Shown: positions 9,332-18,766 of the stretch, piece by piece
Position numbering within the stretch: position 1 is the stretch's first letter
Layout: each line of letters begins with the position of its first letter
Source: Salinisphaera sp. T31B1
Lineage (GTDB): Bacteria; Pseudomonadota; Gammaproteobacteria; Nevskiales; Salinisphaeraceae
Direction: 5' to 3'
DNA: 64,000 nucleotides
Assembly: GCF_040361275.1 (NCBI RefSeq)
Contig: NZ_APNH01000002.1
Coordinates: 744,001 to 808,000 of the forward strand
Translations under genes and position numbers: made by a program
The notes under the pieces: model-generated
The model's database searches: none
Told to the model about the DNA's origin: nothing
Seen by the model: only the letters and a program-made list of their open reading frames with translations

Positions 9332-9811
9332 CTATTCCGTGTCGCTGCCAATCGCGCGCAGCAGCGTGATCATCTCGATCACGGCCGCCGCGGCCTCGGC
9401 GCCTTTGTTGTGGTCTTCATCAGGCTGGGCACGGGCATCGGCCTGCTCGGCGGTATCGGCGGTGATCACTCCGAAACCGACCGGTACACCGTACTCGAGC
9501 GCCGTGGCCGACAGCCCCTTGGCGCATTCGCCGGCTACGAAATCGAAATGCGGGGTTTCGCCGCGGATGACGGCCCCAAGCGCGATGATGCCGTCGTAAT
9601 CCTCGCTGTCGGCCAGCCGATCGGCGGCCAGCGGCAACTCGAACGCACCGGGCACCTTGACCAGCGTGATGTCGTCGTCGTCCACACCGCAATCGGTGAG
9701 CACATCGGCCGCACCGTCGACCAGCCGATCCACGATGTCGTCGTTCCACCGCGTGGATACGATCGCGATCCGCAGACCGTCGCCGTTGAATTCACCCTGG
9801 ATATTGCGCAT
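9332..9811 (-). CDS. ribH: 6,7-dimethyl-8-ribityllumazine synthase
   Basis: RibH condenses 5-amino-6-ribitylaminouracil with 3,4-dihydroxybutanone 4-phosphate, the penultimate step to riboflavin. 159 residues, a normal length. Family segments are the RIAIVSTRWND start, VPGAFELPLAA, IIALGAVIRGETPHFDFV (with the catalytic His) and the Gly-rich GVPVGFGVITADTAEQA region. It lies downstream of ribBA and directly upstream of nusB. Confidence 0.97.
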   Translation of the reverse strand: MRNIQGEFNGDGLRIAIVSTRWNDDIVDRLVDGAADVLTDCGVDDDDITLVKVPGAFELPLAADRLADSEDYDGIIALGAVIRGETPHFDFVAGECAKGLSATALEYGVPVGFGVITADTAEQADARAQPDEDHNKGAEAAAAVIEMITLLRAIGSDTE

Positions 9812-9886
9812 GTTGGTCTCGGCTGAGCATTCAGGCGCGCATTATTGCATGCCCGTCCAGCCGCCGGTGCACGGCGTCATCGACAT

Positions 9887-11020
9887 TCAGCCCGAGGTGA
9901 GCTCCTCACGCCCCTGGACGTATTCGACGACCTCCAGACCGAACCCCGATATCGCCTGCATGCGCATCGGCGCCGAGAGCACCCGCATGCGCCGCACGCC
10001 CAGATCCGTGAGTATCTGCGCGCCGACGCCGTAGGTACGCAGTATCCGGCTTTCGTCGCCGGCCTCGTCCGGCACGGGCGCCGGCGTCCCACCCTCGAGC
10101 ACGCGTATCCGTTCGATCAGCTCACGCGCGGTCTCGGGCTTGCGTAGTACGACCACCACGCCACACCCCTGTTCGGCCACCCGCGCGAGCGTATCGCGTA
10201 GCGGCCAGCCGAACTCGCCGTGCCGAACGCCCAGCATGTCGGCCAGCGTGTTGCGCACGTGCACGCGCACGAGCGTCGGCGTATCCGCGTCGATCTCGCC
10301 TCGCACCATGGCAAAGTGCAGCACCTTGTCGACCTCGTCCTCGAACGAATACAGCGTGAATGGGCCGAACTCGGTCTGGACCTGAGACTCGGTCACCCGC
10401 ACGACCGTACGCTCGTTCTCGATGCGATATCGAATTAGATCGGCGATCGTGCCCAGCTTGATGTCGTGCTCGGCCGCAAACGCCTCCAGATCCGGCAGGC
10501 GCGCCATCGTACCGTCCTCATTGAGAATCTCCACGATCACCGAGGCCGGTTCAAGCCCGGCCAGGCGCGCCAGATCGCAGCCTGCCTCGGTATGGCCGGC
10601 CCGGGCGAGCGTGCCGCCAGGCTGCGACATCAGCGGAAAGATATGCCCGGGCTGGACCAGATCCGACGGGGTGGCATCGCGACGCACCGCAGCTCGCACG
10701 GTCTGGGCGCGGTCGTGTGCCGATATCCCGGTGGTCACGCCCTCGGCTGCCTCGATCGATAGCGTGAAATTGGTGGACTGCTCGACATCACTGGCGGCAA
10801 CCATCAAGGGCAGGTGCAGTTGACGACAGCGCTCCCGGGTGAGCGTCAGACAGATCAGGCCGCGCCCGTAGCGGGCCATGAAGTTGATGTCCTCAGGGCG
10901 TACGCATTCGGCGGCCATGATGAGATCGCCCTCGTTTTCGCGATTCGCATCATCGAGCATGATCACCATGCGTCCGGCACGCATGTCGGCGACGACATCT
11001 TCGATAGGGCTGATAGCCAT
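9887..11020 (-). CDS. ribBA: 3,4-dihydroxy-2-butanone 4-phosphate synthase with degenerate GTP cyclohydrolase II-like domain
   Basis: The N-terminal RibB domain (about 1-200) makes dihydroxybutanone phosphate from ribulose 5-phosphate and is intact: [31 protein letters not shown] and [15 protein letters not shown]-type residues are present. The C-terminal domain (about 205-377) has the GTP cyclohydrolase II length and position but lacks the three zinc-binding cysteines; the region reads [15 protein letters not shown] where CDCG would be expected. The domain is therefore probably not catalytic, and a separate ribA should exist elsewhere. A strong AAGGAT ribosome site precedes the ATG. No FMN riboswitch is visible in the short upstream gap. 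Confidence 0.92.
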   Translation of the reverse strand: MAISPIEDVVADMRAGRMVIMLDDANRENEGDLIMAAECVRPEDINFMARYGRGLICLTLTRERCRQLHLPLMVAASDVEQSTNFTLSIEAAEGVTTGISAHDRAQTVRAAVRRDATPSDLVQPGHIFPLMSQPGGTLARAGHTEAGCDLARLAGLEPASVIVEILNEDGTMARLPDLEAFAAEHDIKLGTIADLIRYRIENERTVVRVTESQVQTEFGPFTLYSFEDEVDKVLHFAMVRGEIDADTPTLVRVHVRNTLADMLGVRHGEFGWPLRDTLARVAEQGCGVVVVLRKPETARELIERIRVLEGGTPAPVPDEAGDESRILRTYGVGAQILTDLGVRRMRVLSAPMRMQAISGFGLEVVEYVQGREELTSG

Positions 11021-11101
11021 GGTTATCCTTGCCTTTGGAACGGGCGCGCCGGGCGCTGTGTCGCGCCGCAGTCTAGCACCGGCCGGCGCTGCCGACGGTC
11101 G

Positions 11102-11716
11102 CTAAGCCGGCGGCTCGGCTGGCCCCGGCACCGCCGCCAAACGGGCCAGGTAGCGCGCGACGACGTCGATCTCGATATTGACCGAATCACCGATCTCGCG
11201 TTTACCCAGCGTGGTGTGGGACATGGTATGGGGCACGATATTGACGCCGAAACGATCGCCGCTGACCTCGTTGACCGTCAAGCTGATGCCGTCGACACAG
11301 ATCGAGCCCTTGGCAGCGATGAACCGCACCAGTGCCGCCGGCACCGAGAAGATCAGGCGCCACGATCGAGCATCCCGGGTCGCACGCTCTAGCCGTCCGA
11401 AACCATCGACATGGCCGGACACCATATGGCCGCCCAAGGGCTCGCCCGCGCGCAACGCTCCTTCGATATTCACCGCCGACCCCGTTTCGAGCCGGCCCAG
11501 CGTCGTCAGCGATCGCGTCTCCTGCGACACATCAGCCACGAATCGGCTGCCATCGAGCTCGACCGCGGTCAGACATACGCCGGACACCGCGATGCTGTCG
11601 CCAATCGCGATCGGCCCCAGATCCGTGTCGTTCATGTCGATGGTGATCCGGGTATCGCCGCCGCGCGCCTGAAGGTCGGCCACCGTGCCGATTCCCTTGA
11701 TGATGCCGGTGAACAT
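11102..11716 (-). CDS. ribE: Riboflavin synthase alpha chain
   Basis: Catalyses dismutation of two lumazine molecules to riboflavin. 204 residues with two tandem lumazine-binding domains: [18 protein letters not shown] and [11 protein letters not shown] in the first half, and [12 protein letters not shown] and [10 protein letters not shown] in the second. The start MFTGII at 11716 is the family N-terminus, although the frame is open 35 codons upstream. It lies 7 bases after ribD and 81 before ribBA. Confidence 0.97.
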   Translation of the reverse strand: MFTGIIKGIGTVADLQARGGDTRITIDMNDTDLGPIAIGDSIAVSGVCLTAVELDGSRFVADVSQETRSLTTLGRLETGSAVNIEGALRAGEPLGGHMVSGHVDGFGRLERATRDARSWRLIFSVPAALVRFIAAKGSICVDGISLTVNEVSGDRFGVNIVPHTMSHTTLGKREIGDSVNIEIDVVARYLARLAAVPGPAEPPA

Positions 11717-11723
11717 GCTGGTT

Positions 11724-12866
11724 CTAGTCCTCGTTGTGGCCCGCCTCGGCCGTGTTGGCCGGCCGTGCCCGGATCCGCCAATCGCGCCCCACCGGCTCGA
11801 TCGCCTCAATATGCAGGGCAAGGGCCTGGTCGAGCTCGGTCACGCCGTCGAGCCGCAGCAGTTCGCGGCCGGCATGCCCGATCAGCGTCGGCGCCATGTA
11901 AATGATGAATTCGTCCACCAGCCCGGCCCGTGCGAACGCGCCGGCCAGCGTCGGGCCGGCCTCGACCAGTACATCGTTGATCTCGTCTTCGGCCAGCGCG
12001 GTCAATACCGCGGAAAGATCCGCGCGACCGTTGTTTGCGGGCACCCGATCGATACGTGCACCGGCCGACTCGAGTGCGGCGATGCGCTTGCTGTCGCCGC
12101 TGAGGGTGAACACTCGGGTACACCCGTCCAGCCCGAGCATGCGCGCCTGCGAAGTGATTTCGAGATTGCCGTCGACCACCACTCGCAATGGCTGCGGCCA
12201 CTGGCCCGGCAGGCGCACGGTCAGCGACGGGTCGTCGGCCAACAGGGTTCCACGGCCGATCAGAACCGCGCCGGACTCGGCGCGCAGCCGGTGAACATCC
12301 GAGCGGGCCTCATCGCCGGTGATCCACTGGCTCTGCCCGCTGGCTGCCGCCGTTCGGCCGTCCAGGCTCATGGCCAGCTTCACGCGCACGCGTGGCCGAC
12401 CCACCGTCATACGCATGTTGAAGCCTGTATTCAGTGCGGCGCAGCCTTCGGCCAGAATATCGGTGACCACGTCGATGCCGGCCGCGCGCAGACGTGCCAC
12501 ACCCTGGCCGTTCACCCGCGGGTTGGGATCGAGACAGCCAATGACCACGCGCGTCACCCCCGCATCGATCAGCGTATCGACACAGGGCGGCGTGCGTCCG
12601 GTATGGCTGCAGGGCTCAAGTGTGACGTAGACCGTGGCACCGCGCGCGCTACCGCCGCGTTGCTCGACGTCGGCCAGAGCCGCCGGCTCGGCGTGCCGCT
12701 CGCCGGCTCGCTCGTGCCAGCCCTCACCGACCACCTGCTCATCGACCACCACGACACACCCGACACGCGGATTCGGACGCGTGGTGTACCAACCACGGCG
12801 CGCGAGTTCGATCGCGCGCTGCATGTAGTAGGCGTGCACCGAACGTCTGACTGGCGTGTCGTTCAT
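11724..12866 (-). CDS. ribD: Bifunctional riboflavin biosynthesis deaminase/reductase
   Basis: RibD performs the second and third steps of the pyrimidine branch of riboflavin synthesis. The N-terminal deaminase domain shows its zinc site: H58 and E60 (HAEPAAL), C86 and C95 ([11 protein letters not shown]). The NADPH-dependent reductase domain begins near residue 156 ([14 protein letters not shown]). 380 residues, a normal length. It overlaps nrdR by four bases (ATGA-type), indicating translational coupling. Confidence 0.97.
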   Translation of the reverse strand: MNDTPVRRSVHAYYMQRAIELARRGWYTTRPNPRVGCVVVVDEQVVGEGWHERAGERHAEPAALADVEQRGGSARGATVYVTLEPCSHTGRTPPCVDTLIDAGVTRVVIGCLDPNPRVNGQGVARLRAAGIDVVTDILAEGCAALNTGFNMRMTVGRPRVRVKLAMSLDGRTAAASGQSQWITGDEARSDVHRLRAESGAVLIGRGTLLADDPSLTVRLPGQWPQPLRVVVDGNLEITSQARMLGLDGCTRVFTLSGDSKRIAALESAGARIDRVPANNGRADLSAVLTALAEDEINDVLVEAGPTLAGAFARAGLVDEFIIYMAPTLIGHAGRELLRLDGVTELDQALALHIEAIEPVGRDWRIRARPANTAEAGHNED

Positions 12867-13396
12867 CCTGTGCCCTCGTCTCCGTTGGCCGGGTCGGGCA
12901 GCGGCGTATTTTCGATCAGCGACAGCTGGCCGCTACGTCGTCCCGGTGTGGATTCCAGACGCTCGATCTCCTCACGGAAGGCGTTGACGTCCTCGAACCG
13001 GCGATAGACCGACGCGAAACGCACGAATGCAACCTGGTCCAGCTCGCGCAGCTCTTCCATCACCCACTCGCCGAGTTGCCGCGAGGCAACCTCTCGCTCG
13101 GCGTCGGTACGCAACCGCTGCAGGATATGACTGATGGCGGTATCGATCGACTCGGCGGCGACCGGCCGTTTGTACAACGCGCGCTCGACGCCCTGCCTGA
13201 GCTTGCGCTCGTCAAACGGTTCGGGGGTTCCATCGCTCTTGACGATCCGTGGCAGCACCAGTTCGGCGGTCTCGAAGGTCGTGAATCGCGCGGCACAGGC
13301 CGGGCATTCACGTCGCCGCCGGACCTGGCTGCCCTCGGCTGCCAGACGCGAGTCGACCACCCGGGTCGCGCGCTCATCGCAGAACGGGCACTGCAC
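12863..13396 (-). CDS. nrdR: Transcriptional repressor NrdR
   Basis: NrdR represses ribonucleotide reductase genes in response to ATP/dATP. A zinc ribbon has Cys at 3, 6, 31 and 34 (CPFC and CPAC), followed by an ATP-cone domain from about residue 49 to 139 ([21 protein letters not shown]). 177 residues, somewhat longer than the usual 150-160 because of a variable C-terminal tail. The start is GTG. It lies between glyA and ribD, a conserved gammaproteobacterial arrangement. Confidence 0.97.
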   Translation of the reverse strand: MQCPFCDERATRVVDSRLAAEGSQVRRRRECPACAARFTTFETAELVLPRIVKSDGTPEPFDERKLRQGVERALYKRPVAAESIDTAISHILQRLRTDAEREVASRQLGEWVMEELRELDQVAFVRFASVYRRFEDVNAFREEIERLESTPGRRSGQLSLIENTPLPDPANGDEGTG

Positions 13397-13416
13397 GGCG
13401 TGTCAGCCGGCTTCGA

Positions 13417-14706
13417 TCACGCCGCGCCGCGGGCGGCGCTGCGATAGACCGGATGCGCTGCGCACAGTTCGGTCACGGCGCTGCGCACCCTGGCCGCCAC
13501 GGCCTCGACGTCGCCGCCACCGGCCAACGCATCGAGCACGTCGCAGATCCAGGACGCCACGCGTCGCACATCGTCCTCGCCGAAACCGCGCGTGGTGGCC
13601 GCGGGCGTGCCGATACGAAGCCCGGACGTCACGAACGGCGAGCGCGGGTCGTTGGGCACCGCGTTCTTGTTGGCGGTGATGTGGGCACGCCCCAGCCAGG
13701 CCTCGGCATCCTTGCCGGTAATATCCTGGGCGACAAGACTCACGAGCATCAGGTGGTTGTCGGTGCCACCCGACACGACATCGAAGCCGCGGTCCACAAA
13801 CACCTGAGCCATGGCTTTGGCATTGGCCACGATGGCGGCGCAATAGCTGTTGAAATCGGTGTCCAGCGCTTCCTTGAAGGCGACCGCCTTGGCTGCGATG
13901 ACGTGCATCAACGGCCCGCCCTGCGTGCCGGGGAACACCGCCGAGTTGAGTTTCTTGTAGAGCTTGTCGTCACCGTGCGCCGACAGGATCAGACCTCCGC
14001 GCGGCCCGCGCAGTGTCTTGTGTGTCGTAGTCGTGACCACGTGGGCATGCGGCAGCGGGCTCGGATAGTGCCCGGTCGCCACCAGCCCGGCGACATGCGC
14101 CATATCGACCAACAGCCAGGCATCGACCGAATCGGCGATACGACGCATACGGGCCCAGTCGATCTCGCGTGAATAGGCCGAAAAACCGGCCACGACCATC
14201 TTCGGCCGGTGCTCGGTCGCCAGGCGCTCGACTTCGTCGTAGTCGATCAATCCGGTATCGGGGTCCAGCCCGTACTGAACGGCGTGATAGTTCTTGCCGG
14301 AGAAGTTCGGCGCCGCGCCGTGGGTGAGGTGGCCGCCGGCATCCAGACTCATGCCCAGAATGGTGTCGCCGGGCTTGACCAACGCCAGATAGACCGCGGC
14401 GTTGGCCTGTGCGCCGGAATGCGGCTGCACGTTGGCGAAATCGCAGCCGAACAGCTTGCAAGCGCGCTGGATCGCCAGCTCCTCGGCGATATCGACATGC
14501 TCGCAGCCGCCATAGAACCGCTTGCCCGGATAGCCTTCAGCATACTTGTTCGTCAACAGCGAGCCCTGCGCTTCCATGACGCGCGGACTCGTGTAGTTCT
14601 CGGATGCGATCAGCTCGATATGGTCTTCCTGGCGCTGGTCCTCGTCGGCGATGGCCGAGGCCAGTTCCGGGTCGAAGTCGGCGATACGCTGGGCGGAGTC
14701 AAACAT
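13417..14706 (-). CDS. glyA: Serine hydroxymethyltransferase
   Basis: A PLP enzyme converting serine and tetrahydrofolate to glycine and methylene-tetrahydrofolate. 429 residues. Family features are [10 protein letters not shown], the [15 protein letters not shown] segment, the PLP lysine in [14 protein letters not shown] and GTQGGPLMH. The start [10 protein letters not shown] at 14706 fits the family; upstream in-frame codons are judged non-coding. It precedes nrdR by 20 bases and probably heads the transcript glyA-nrdR-ribD-ribE-ribBA-ribH-nusB-thiL. Confidence 0.97.
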   Translation of the reverse strand: MFDSAQRIADFDPELASAIADEDQRQEDHIELIASENYTSPRVMEAQGSLLTNKYAEGYPGKRFYGGCEHVDIAEELAIQRACKLFGCDFANVQPHSGAQANAAVYLALVKPGDTILGMSLDAGGHLTHGAAPNFSGKNYHAVQYGLDPDTGLIDYDEVERLATEHRPKMVVAGFSAYSREIDWARMRRIADSVDAWLLVDMAHVAGLVATGHYPSPLPHAHVVTTTTHKTLRGPRGGLILSAHGDDKLYKKLNSAVFPGTQGGPLMHVIAAKAVAFKEALDTDFNSYCAAIVANAKAMAQVFVDRGFDVVSGGTDNHLMLVSLVAQDITGKDAEAWLGRAHITANKNAVPNDPRSPFVTSGLRIGTPAATTRGFGEDDVRRVASWICDVLDALAGGGDVEAVAARVRSAVTELCAAHPVYRSAARGAA

Positions 14707-14816
14707 GATCGAATGCTCGGGTTGAAGAACGTAGAACGCAGCACGCCGCCGGCGGGCGCAGTGCGACGCGATACGCTTCCGGAGTTTGTTGGGGCGCATA
14801 GTGTAGCGCAGTCCAT

Positions 14817-14845
14817 CGGCCGACCCCATATGTTGGGGTCGGCCG
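14817..14845. terminator. Strong hairpin between nadA and glyA
   Basis: An 11-pair perfect stem CGGCCGACCCC/GGGGTCGGCCG with a seven-base loop lies directly after the nadA stop. No T run follows on either side, so it may be a weak terminator or an mRNA 3'-end stabiliser. Confidence 0.5.
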
Positions 14846-14851
14846 GCGCCG

Positions 14852-15952
14852 TCAGGCCGTGATCTCGAGCATGAGATCGAGCGCGGCCTTTGCCTGACGT
14901 GCCTCGTCGGCGTCCACCTGAATACGATTGACGACGTGGCCTTCGACCAGATTATCCATCACCCAGGCCAGATGCTGTGGGTCGGTACGGAACATCGTCG
15001 AACACATGCACACCACGGGCGACATGAACTGGACCCTGACCCCACGTGGCGCCATCTCGTGATGCAGGCGGTTGACCAGGTTCAGTTCGGTACCCACGAG
15101 CCAGTGGGAACCGGGTTCACTCGCGCGCACGGTCTTGAGGATTGTTTCGGTCGAACCCACCACATCGGAGGCCTGACAGACCTCGAAAGCGTTCTCCGGA
15201 TGCGAGATCACACGCCCCTGCGGATGCTCTTCACGAAACTTCTTGATGTGGTTCGGATGAAACATCTGGTGGACTGAGCAGAAACCTTTCCAGAGGATCA
15301 TCCGCGCGTTGCGTATCGCCTCGACGGAGAGCCCGCCCATGGGCTTTGCAAAGTCCCACACCACCATCTCATCCAGCGACACACCCATGTCGAAGGCGGT
15401 GTTGCGCCCCAGATGCTGGTCGGGAAAGAAAAGCACCTTCTCGCGGCGCGAAAACGACCATTCCAGCACCCCTCGGGCGTTGGACGAGGTGCATACGATG
15501 CCCCCGTGGCGGCCACAGAAGGCCTTCAGATCTGCGGCCGAGTTGATATAGGTGACCGGCGTGATCGCCTCATCGGGATCCAGCACTTCCGAAAGCTCAC
15601 GCCAAGCACGTTCGACGTTACGCAGATTGGCCATGTCGGCCATCGAACAGCCCGCCGCCATATCCGGCAGGATGACCTGCTGGTCGTCCCGGGTCAGGAT
15701 ATCGGCGACCTCGGCCATGAAGTGCACGCCGCAGAATACAATGTATTCGGCATCCGATGCCGCGGCCTGTGCCGACAGCTTGAGGGAATCGCCAGAATAA
15801 TCGGCGTGCGCGAAGACTTCGTCGCGCTGATAATGATGGCCAAGTATCGCGCAGCGGTCGCCCAGAGCAGCCTTGGCCGCGCGAATTCGCGCGTCGCAGG
15901 CCGCGTCGTCATACTGGGCGAAATCCTGCAGGGCCAGTGCGGTAGCGGTCAT
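14852..15952 (-). CDS. nadA: Quinolinate synthase A
   Basis: NadA condenses iminoaspartate with dihydroxyacetone phosphate to quinolinate in de novo NAD synthesis, using a [4Fe-4S] cluster. 366 residues. Family segments include [39 protein letters not shown] and [12 protein letters not shown]. Cysteines in [13 protein letters not shown] and VVCMCSTM are candidates for cluster ligands. It is divergent from the DUF6502 gene and followed by a strong hairpin before glyA. Confidence 0.97.
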   Translation of the reverse strand: MTATALALQDFAQYDDAACDARIRAAKAALGDRCAILGHHYQRDEVFAHADYSGDSLKLSAQAAASDAEYIVFCGVHFMAEVADILTRDDQQVILPDMAAGCSMADMANLRNVERAWRELSEVLDPDEAITPVTYINSAADLKAFCGRHGGIVCTSSNARGVLEWSFSRREKVLFFPDQHLGRNTAFDMGVSLDEMVVWDFAKPMGGLSVEAIRNARMILWKGFCSVHQMFHPNHIKKFREEHPQGRVISHPENAFEVCQASDVVGSTETILKTVRASEPGSHWLVGTELNLVNRLHHEMAPRGVRVQFMSPVVCMCSTMFRTDPQHLAWVMDNLVEGHVVNRIQVDADEARQAKAALDLMLEITA

Positions 15953-16054
15953 GTCGATGGCAGGGAAGGATCGTCCGGGAAATGTACCACAACCGGGGCC
16001 ATCCGCCGCATTGCCCTAAGGCAGCGAATATCGTCAATTCGACGTCGACGGGGA

Positions 16055-16060
16055 TATAAT
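16055..16060 (+). promoter_or_regulatory. Possible -10 element close to the DUF6502 start codon
   Basis: A perfect TATAAT ends seven bases before the ATG at 16068, with no ribosome-binding site between. If used, it would give an almost leaderless mRNA. No good -35 hexamer is seen at the expected spacing, so it may be chance. Confidence 0.3.
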
Positions 16061-16067
16061 TCCCATC

Positions 16068-16907
16068 ATGACCGAATCCGCACATCAGTGGCTGGCGCGC
16101 GCTTGTCATCGGCTGCTTCGTCCGCTGGTGCGTATCCTGCTGCGTCACGGTATTGCCTACCGGGACTTTTCCGAGATCGTGCGCGCGGTATATGCAGAGG
16201 TCGCCCGCGAATCGTTCACCCCGCCCGGCCGCCGCCCCACCGACGCCCATGTGGCCGTGGTGACCGGTTTAACACGCAAGGAAGTCAAACGCCTGCGCGA
16301 GGAGCCGGTCGAAGAGTTCGCCGCCGATCACTGGGGCGGCGCCAACCGGGCGACGCGCGTACTCTCCGGATGGCATCGAGATCCCGACTTCACCAATGAT
16401 CGGGGCGAGCCTTGCCATCTGTCGCTGGACGACGAAGCCGCCGGCTTTCCGGCCTTGGTCAAACGTTACAGTGGAGATATTCCCGCGAGTGCTATTCTCG
16501 AGGAGCTCGAGCGCGTTGCGGCGGTCGCCCGAGGTACGCACAACACCCTGTCGGTGACCCAGCGGGCTTATGTGCCGGCCGGCAGTGATCCACAGAGCTT
16601 GCGCATGCTGGGTTCGGCCAGCCACGACCTGCTGTCGACCCTGGAGCACAACCTCGCTCGAACGGACGGGGATCGGCCGTATTTCCAGCGGACCGTGTTC
16701 AATACACGGGTCGACCCGCGGGTGCTGCCGGTCTTCCACCGCCTGGTGGCAACGCAAGGGCAGCAGTTTCTGGAGACGCTCGACGACTGGCTCGAGCATC
16801 ACGAAGCCAGCGACGTTGAGGCCAACCCGCCGGTCGTTCGCACTGGCGTGGGTATCTATTATTTCGAGGATGCAGCACATCCCGGGGAGCACAAGGATGA
16901 CGATTAG
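16068..16907 (+). CDS. DUF6502 family protein
   Basis: 279 residues, predicted cytoplasmic. About residues 1-70 are helical and resemble a winged-helix-like segment (LLRPLVRILLRHGIAYRDFSEIVRAVYAEVA, then VVTGLTRKEVKRLREEP), consistent with DNA binding. The rest has no recognised motif. It matches, from memory, the DUF6502 family found in many gamma- and betaproteobacteria next to DUF5666 proteins; its function is unknown. The stop overlaps the start of the DUF5666 gene by 11 bases, so the two are co-translated. Confidence 0.8.
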   Translation: MTESAHQWLARACHRLLRPLVRILLRHGIAYRDFSEIVRAVYAEVARESFTPPGRRPTDAHVAVVTGLTRKEVKRLREEPVEEFAADHWGGANRATRVLSGWHRDPDFTNDRGEPCHLSLDDEAAGFPALVKRYSGDIPASAILEELERVAAVARGTHNTLSVTQRAYVPAGSDPQSLRMLGSASHDLLSTLEHNLARTDGDRPYFQRTVFNTRVDPRVLPVFHRLVATQGQQFLETLDDWLEHHEASDVEANPPVVRTGVGIYYFEDAAHPGEHKDDD

Positions 16908-18342
16908 CCGCTCGGGCACAGGTCGCCACCGTGGTTTTCGTGCCAGGCGCTTGGTCGCGCTCGCGATCACCGCACTGCTGGCCGGATGCGGCGCGGGCGG
17001 TGACGGCGGCACGGGACAGCTGGCCGGTATCGAAGGCACCGGCATCGTCTCCGGTTTCGGCAGCGTTTATATCGATGGCATCGAGTTCGACACCGACGAT
17101 GCCCAGGTACGATTCAACGGCGCCCCGGCAACGCCGTCGGCATTGCGGGTCGGCGATGTGGTTACAGTCGCCGGAACGATCGACGATGACGGCCGTGCAC
17201 GCGCCGACCGTCTGGCCTTTGACCGTCTGGTCGACGGGCCCATCGAGCGTATCGAGACCCGGCCGGACAATACGGGCGAACTCGTCGCCCTCGGTCAGAC
17301 CGTGCGTTTCGATGCCGATACCCGATTCATCCGGTCTCAGCCCGAAGCGCTGAAGGCTGGCGATCTGATCGCCGTCAGCGGTCTGGTCGATGCAAACGAC
17401 GTGCTGCATGCAAGCTCGATCGAGCACGGCCCGGATTACAGCGAGGGCCGGCTCATCGATATCCGGGGCCGGATCGATACGTTAACTCCGGACCGTTTCG
17501 ATATCGGTGCGCTGACCGTCCGCTACGACAACGCCACCATCGACGACACAGCGCTGGCGGTCGGCGATTATGTACAGGTCTACGGACGCCAATATGGCAC
17601 CGGAACGCCGCTGGAGGCCGAGCGCATCACGCGCCCGGAGCAGCGCATAGGCAACGACGGAGAACGAGTGTTCCTCGAAGGCGTCATCAGCGCTGTGAAC
17701 GGGCAAACGCTCACCCTCGCAGGCCAAACCGTGGATATCGGTAATGCCGAGCGTATCGGGCCGTCTCAGGCGCCGATCACGTCGCGGGCGAAGATCTCGA
17801 TACGCGGACACCGACGCGGCGAACAGATCGTCGCCGAGACGATTTCGGTCCAGCCGGCCCCGACGGTCACGCTCCGCGCGCGGCTGACAGATATCGATGC
17901 GGGCCCGGATCGCGTGGAACTGCTTGGCACACGTTGGCAGGTCCCGGCCGATACGCTGTATGTCGATCTCGCCGAGCCGGCCGATCGCCGGCTGCGGCTG
18001 TCTGGCCTGCGTGCTGGCGACACCGTCCAGGTCAACGGCTATCTGGACGCAGCTGGGCTGGTAATGACCCGTCTCGACCGCGTAAACGCGGATCCGGTCG
18101 GCGATTCGATGGTGCGCGGGCCGATCGATTCCATCGATCGCAGCGACGATCGTCTGACCCTCAATATTGCCGGCGCGACCGTGGTCGCCGACATCGGCCG
18201 CAGTCGTTTCGAAGACGCCGATGGACAGGCCATAACGGCCTCGGCGTTCCAGGCCGCGGCGGCTGGCGCAAGAGCCCAGGCCACCGGGCCGGACAACAGC
18301 GGCCGCATCGATATCGCTCGCACGGTGCGCCTGCTCGACTGA
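16897..18342 (+). CDS. DUF5666 domain lipoprotein
   Basis: 481 residues with a lipoprotein signal (RRLVALAITALLAGCGAG; the lipobox Cys is followed by GAGGDGG). The mature part is a series of about five or six beta-rich modules of 60-80 residues with repeated phrases of the type LRVGDVVTVAGTIDDDGRARADRL, LKAGDLIAVSGLVDANDVLHAS and LRAGDTVQVNGYLDAAGLVMTR, which is the DUF5666 (OB-like) pattern. It is probably anchored to the outer membrane facing the periplasm. The start is chosen at the ATG giving the lipoprotein signal. It is coupled to the DUF6502 gene. Confidence 0.82.
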   Translation: MTISRSGTGRHRGFRARRLVALAITALLAGCGAGGDGGTGQLAGIEGTGIVSGFGSVYIDGIEFDTDDAQVRFNGAPATPSALRVGDVVTVAGTIDDDGRARADRLAFDRLVDGPIERIETRPDNTGELVALGQTVRFDADTRFIRSQPEALKAGDLIAVSGLVDANDVLHASSIEHGPDYSEGRLIDIRGRIDTLTPDRFDIGALTVRYDNATIDDTALAVGDYVQVYGRQYGTGTPLEAERITRPEQRIGNDGERVFLEGVISAVNGQTLTLAGQTVDIGNAERIGPSQAPITSRAKISIRGHRRGEQIVAETISVQPAPTVTLRARLTDIDAGPDRVELLGTRWQVPADTLYVDLAEPADRRLRLSGLRAGDTVQVNGYLDAAGLVMTRLDRVNADPVGDSMVRGPIDSIDRSDDRLTLNIAGATVVADIGRSRFEDADGQAITASAFQAAAAGARAQATGPDNSGRIDIARTVRLLD

Positions 18343-18358
18343 GCAACCGGCAAACCAG

Positions 18359-18382
18359 GCCGCCCGGCGCGCGCCGGGCGGC
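18359..18382 (+). terminator. GC hairpin after the DUF5666 gene
   Basis: An 11-base perfect inverted repeat GCCGCCCGGCG/CGCCGGGCGGC separated by two bases, 16 bases after the stop codon. No T run follows, so factor-independent termination is uncertain. Confidence 0.45.
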
Positions 18383-18705
18383 TCACCACGGGTCCAGCCA
18401 TGGCCGGCCCTGCCCTCGACGCTCGGTCGACTCGGCATCAAATCGACAACTCGGACCGGCACCCGTATCGCCCACGGTGCCCGTATTCGAGTCACCCAGC
18501 GCGACGGCCCCGTGCACGCGCCAAAGCCCGGCCAAGCGCGCCTGCGGCATATCGGCAAACGGCCGCCGGAGGCGGTACGCTCGTCACGACTCGGGCATGG
18601 TGCAGTATCGATGGCCGTTCAGCGGCGTGTCGTGCATACGAGACCTGTCACACCGAGGCCTGCCAGCCCACGAGTCGCAACCACTACCCCCCGTATGAGG
18701 CGCAC

Positions 18706-18741
18706 AAAAAAACCGGACCGGGGACATATGCCCCGGTCCGG
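18706..18741 (-). terminator. Intrinsic terminator of the beta-helix gene
   Basis: On the minus strand an 11-pair stem CCGGACCGGGG/CCCCGGTCCGG with a seven-base loop is followed by seven T. It lies 25 bases after the stop of the large secreted protein gene. Confidence 0.9.
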
Positions 18742-18766
18742 CTATTCCGCCACCTGTCAGCGATGA

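Larger units (their letters stand above)
18343..18766. other. Intergenic region between convergent genes
   Basis: No convincing gene. It holds a GC palindrome just after the DUF5666 stop (18359-18382) and a T-tailed terminator of the facing gene (18706-18741). The roughly 320 bases between have no recognisable motif. Confidence 0.6.

Noticed and set aside
11021-11101. FMN riboswitch upstream of ribBA
   Set aside because: The gap is only about 80 bases, too short for the element, and no conserved RFN segments were seen.
14707-14816. Glycine riboswitch or other leader element upstream of glyA
   Set aside because: The stretch is only about 110 bases and shows no conserved riboswitch core; only the hairpin at 14817-14845 is clear.
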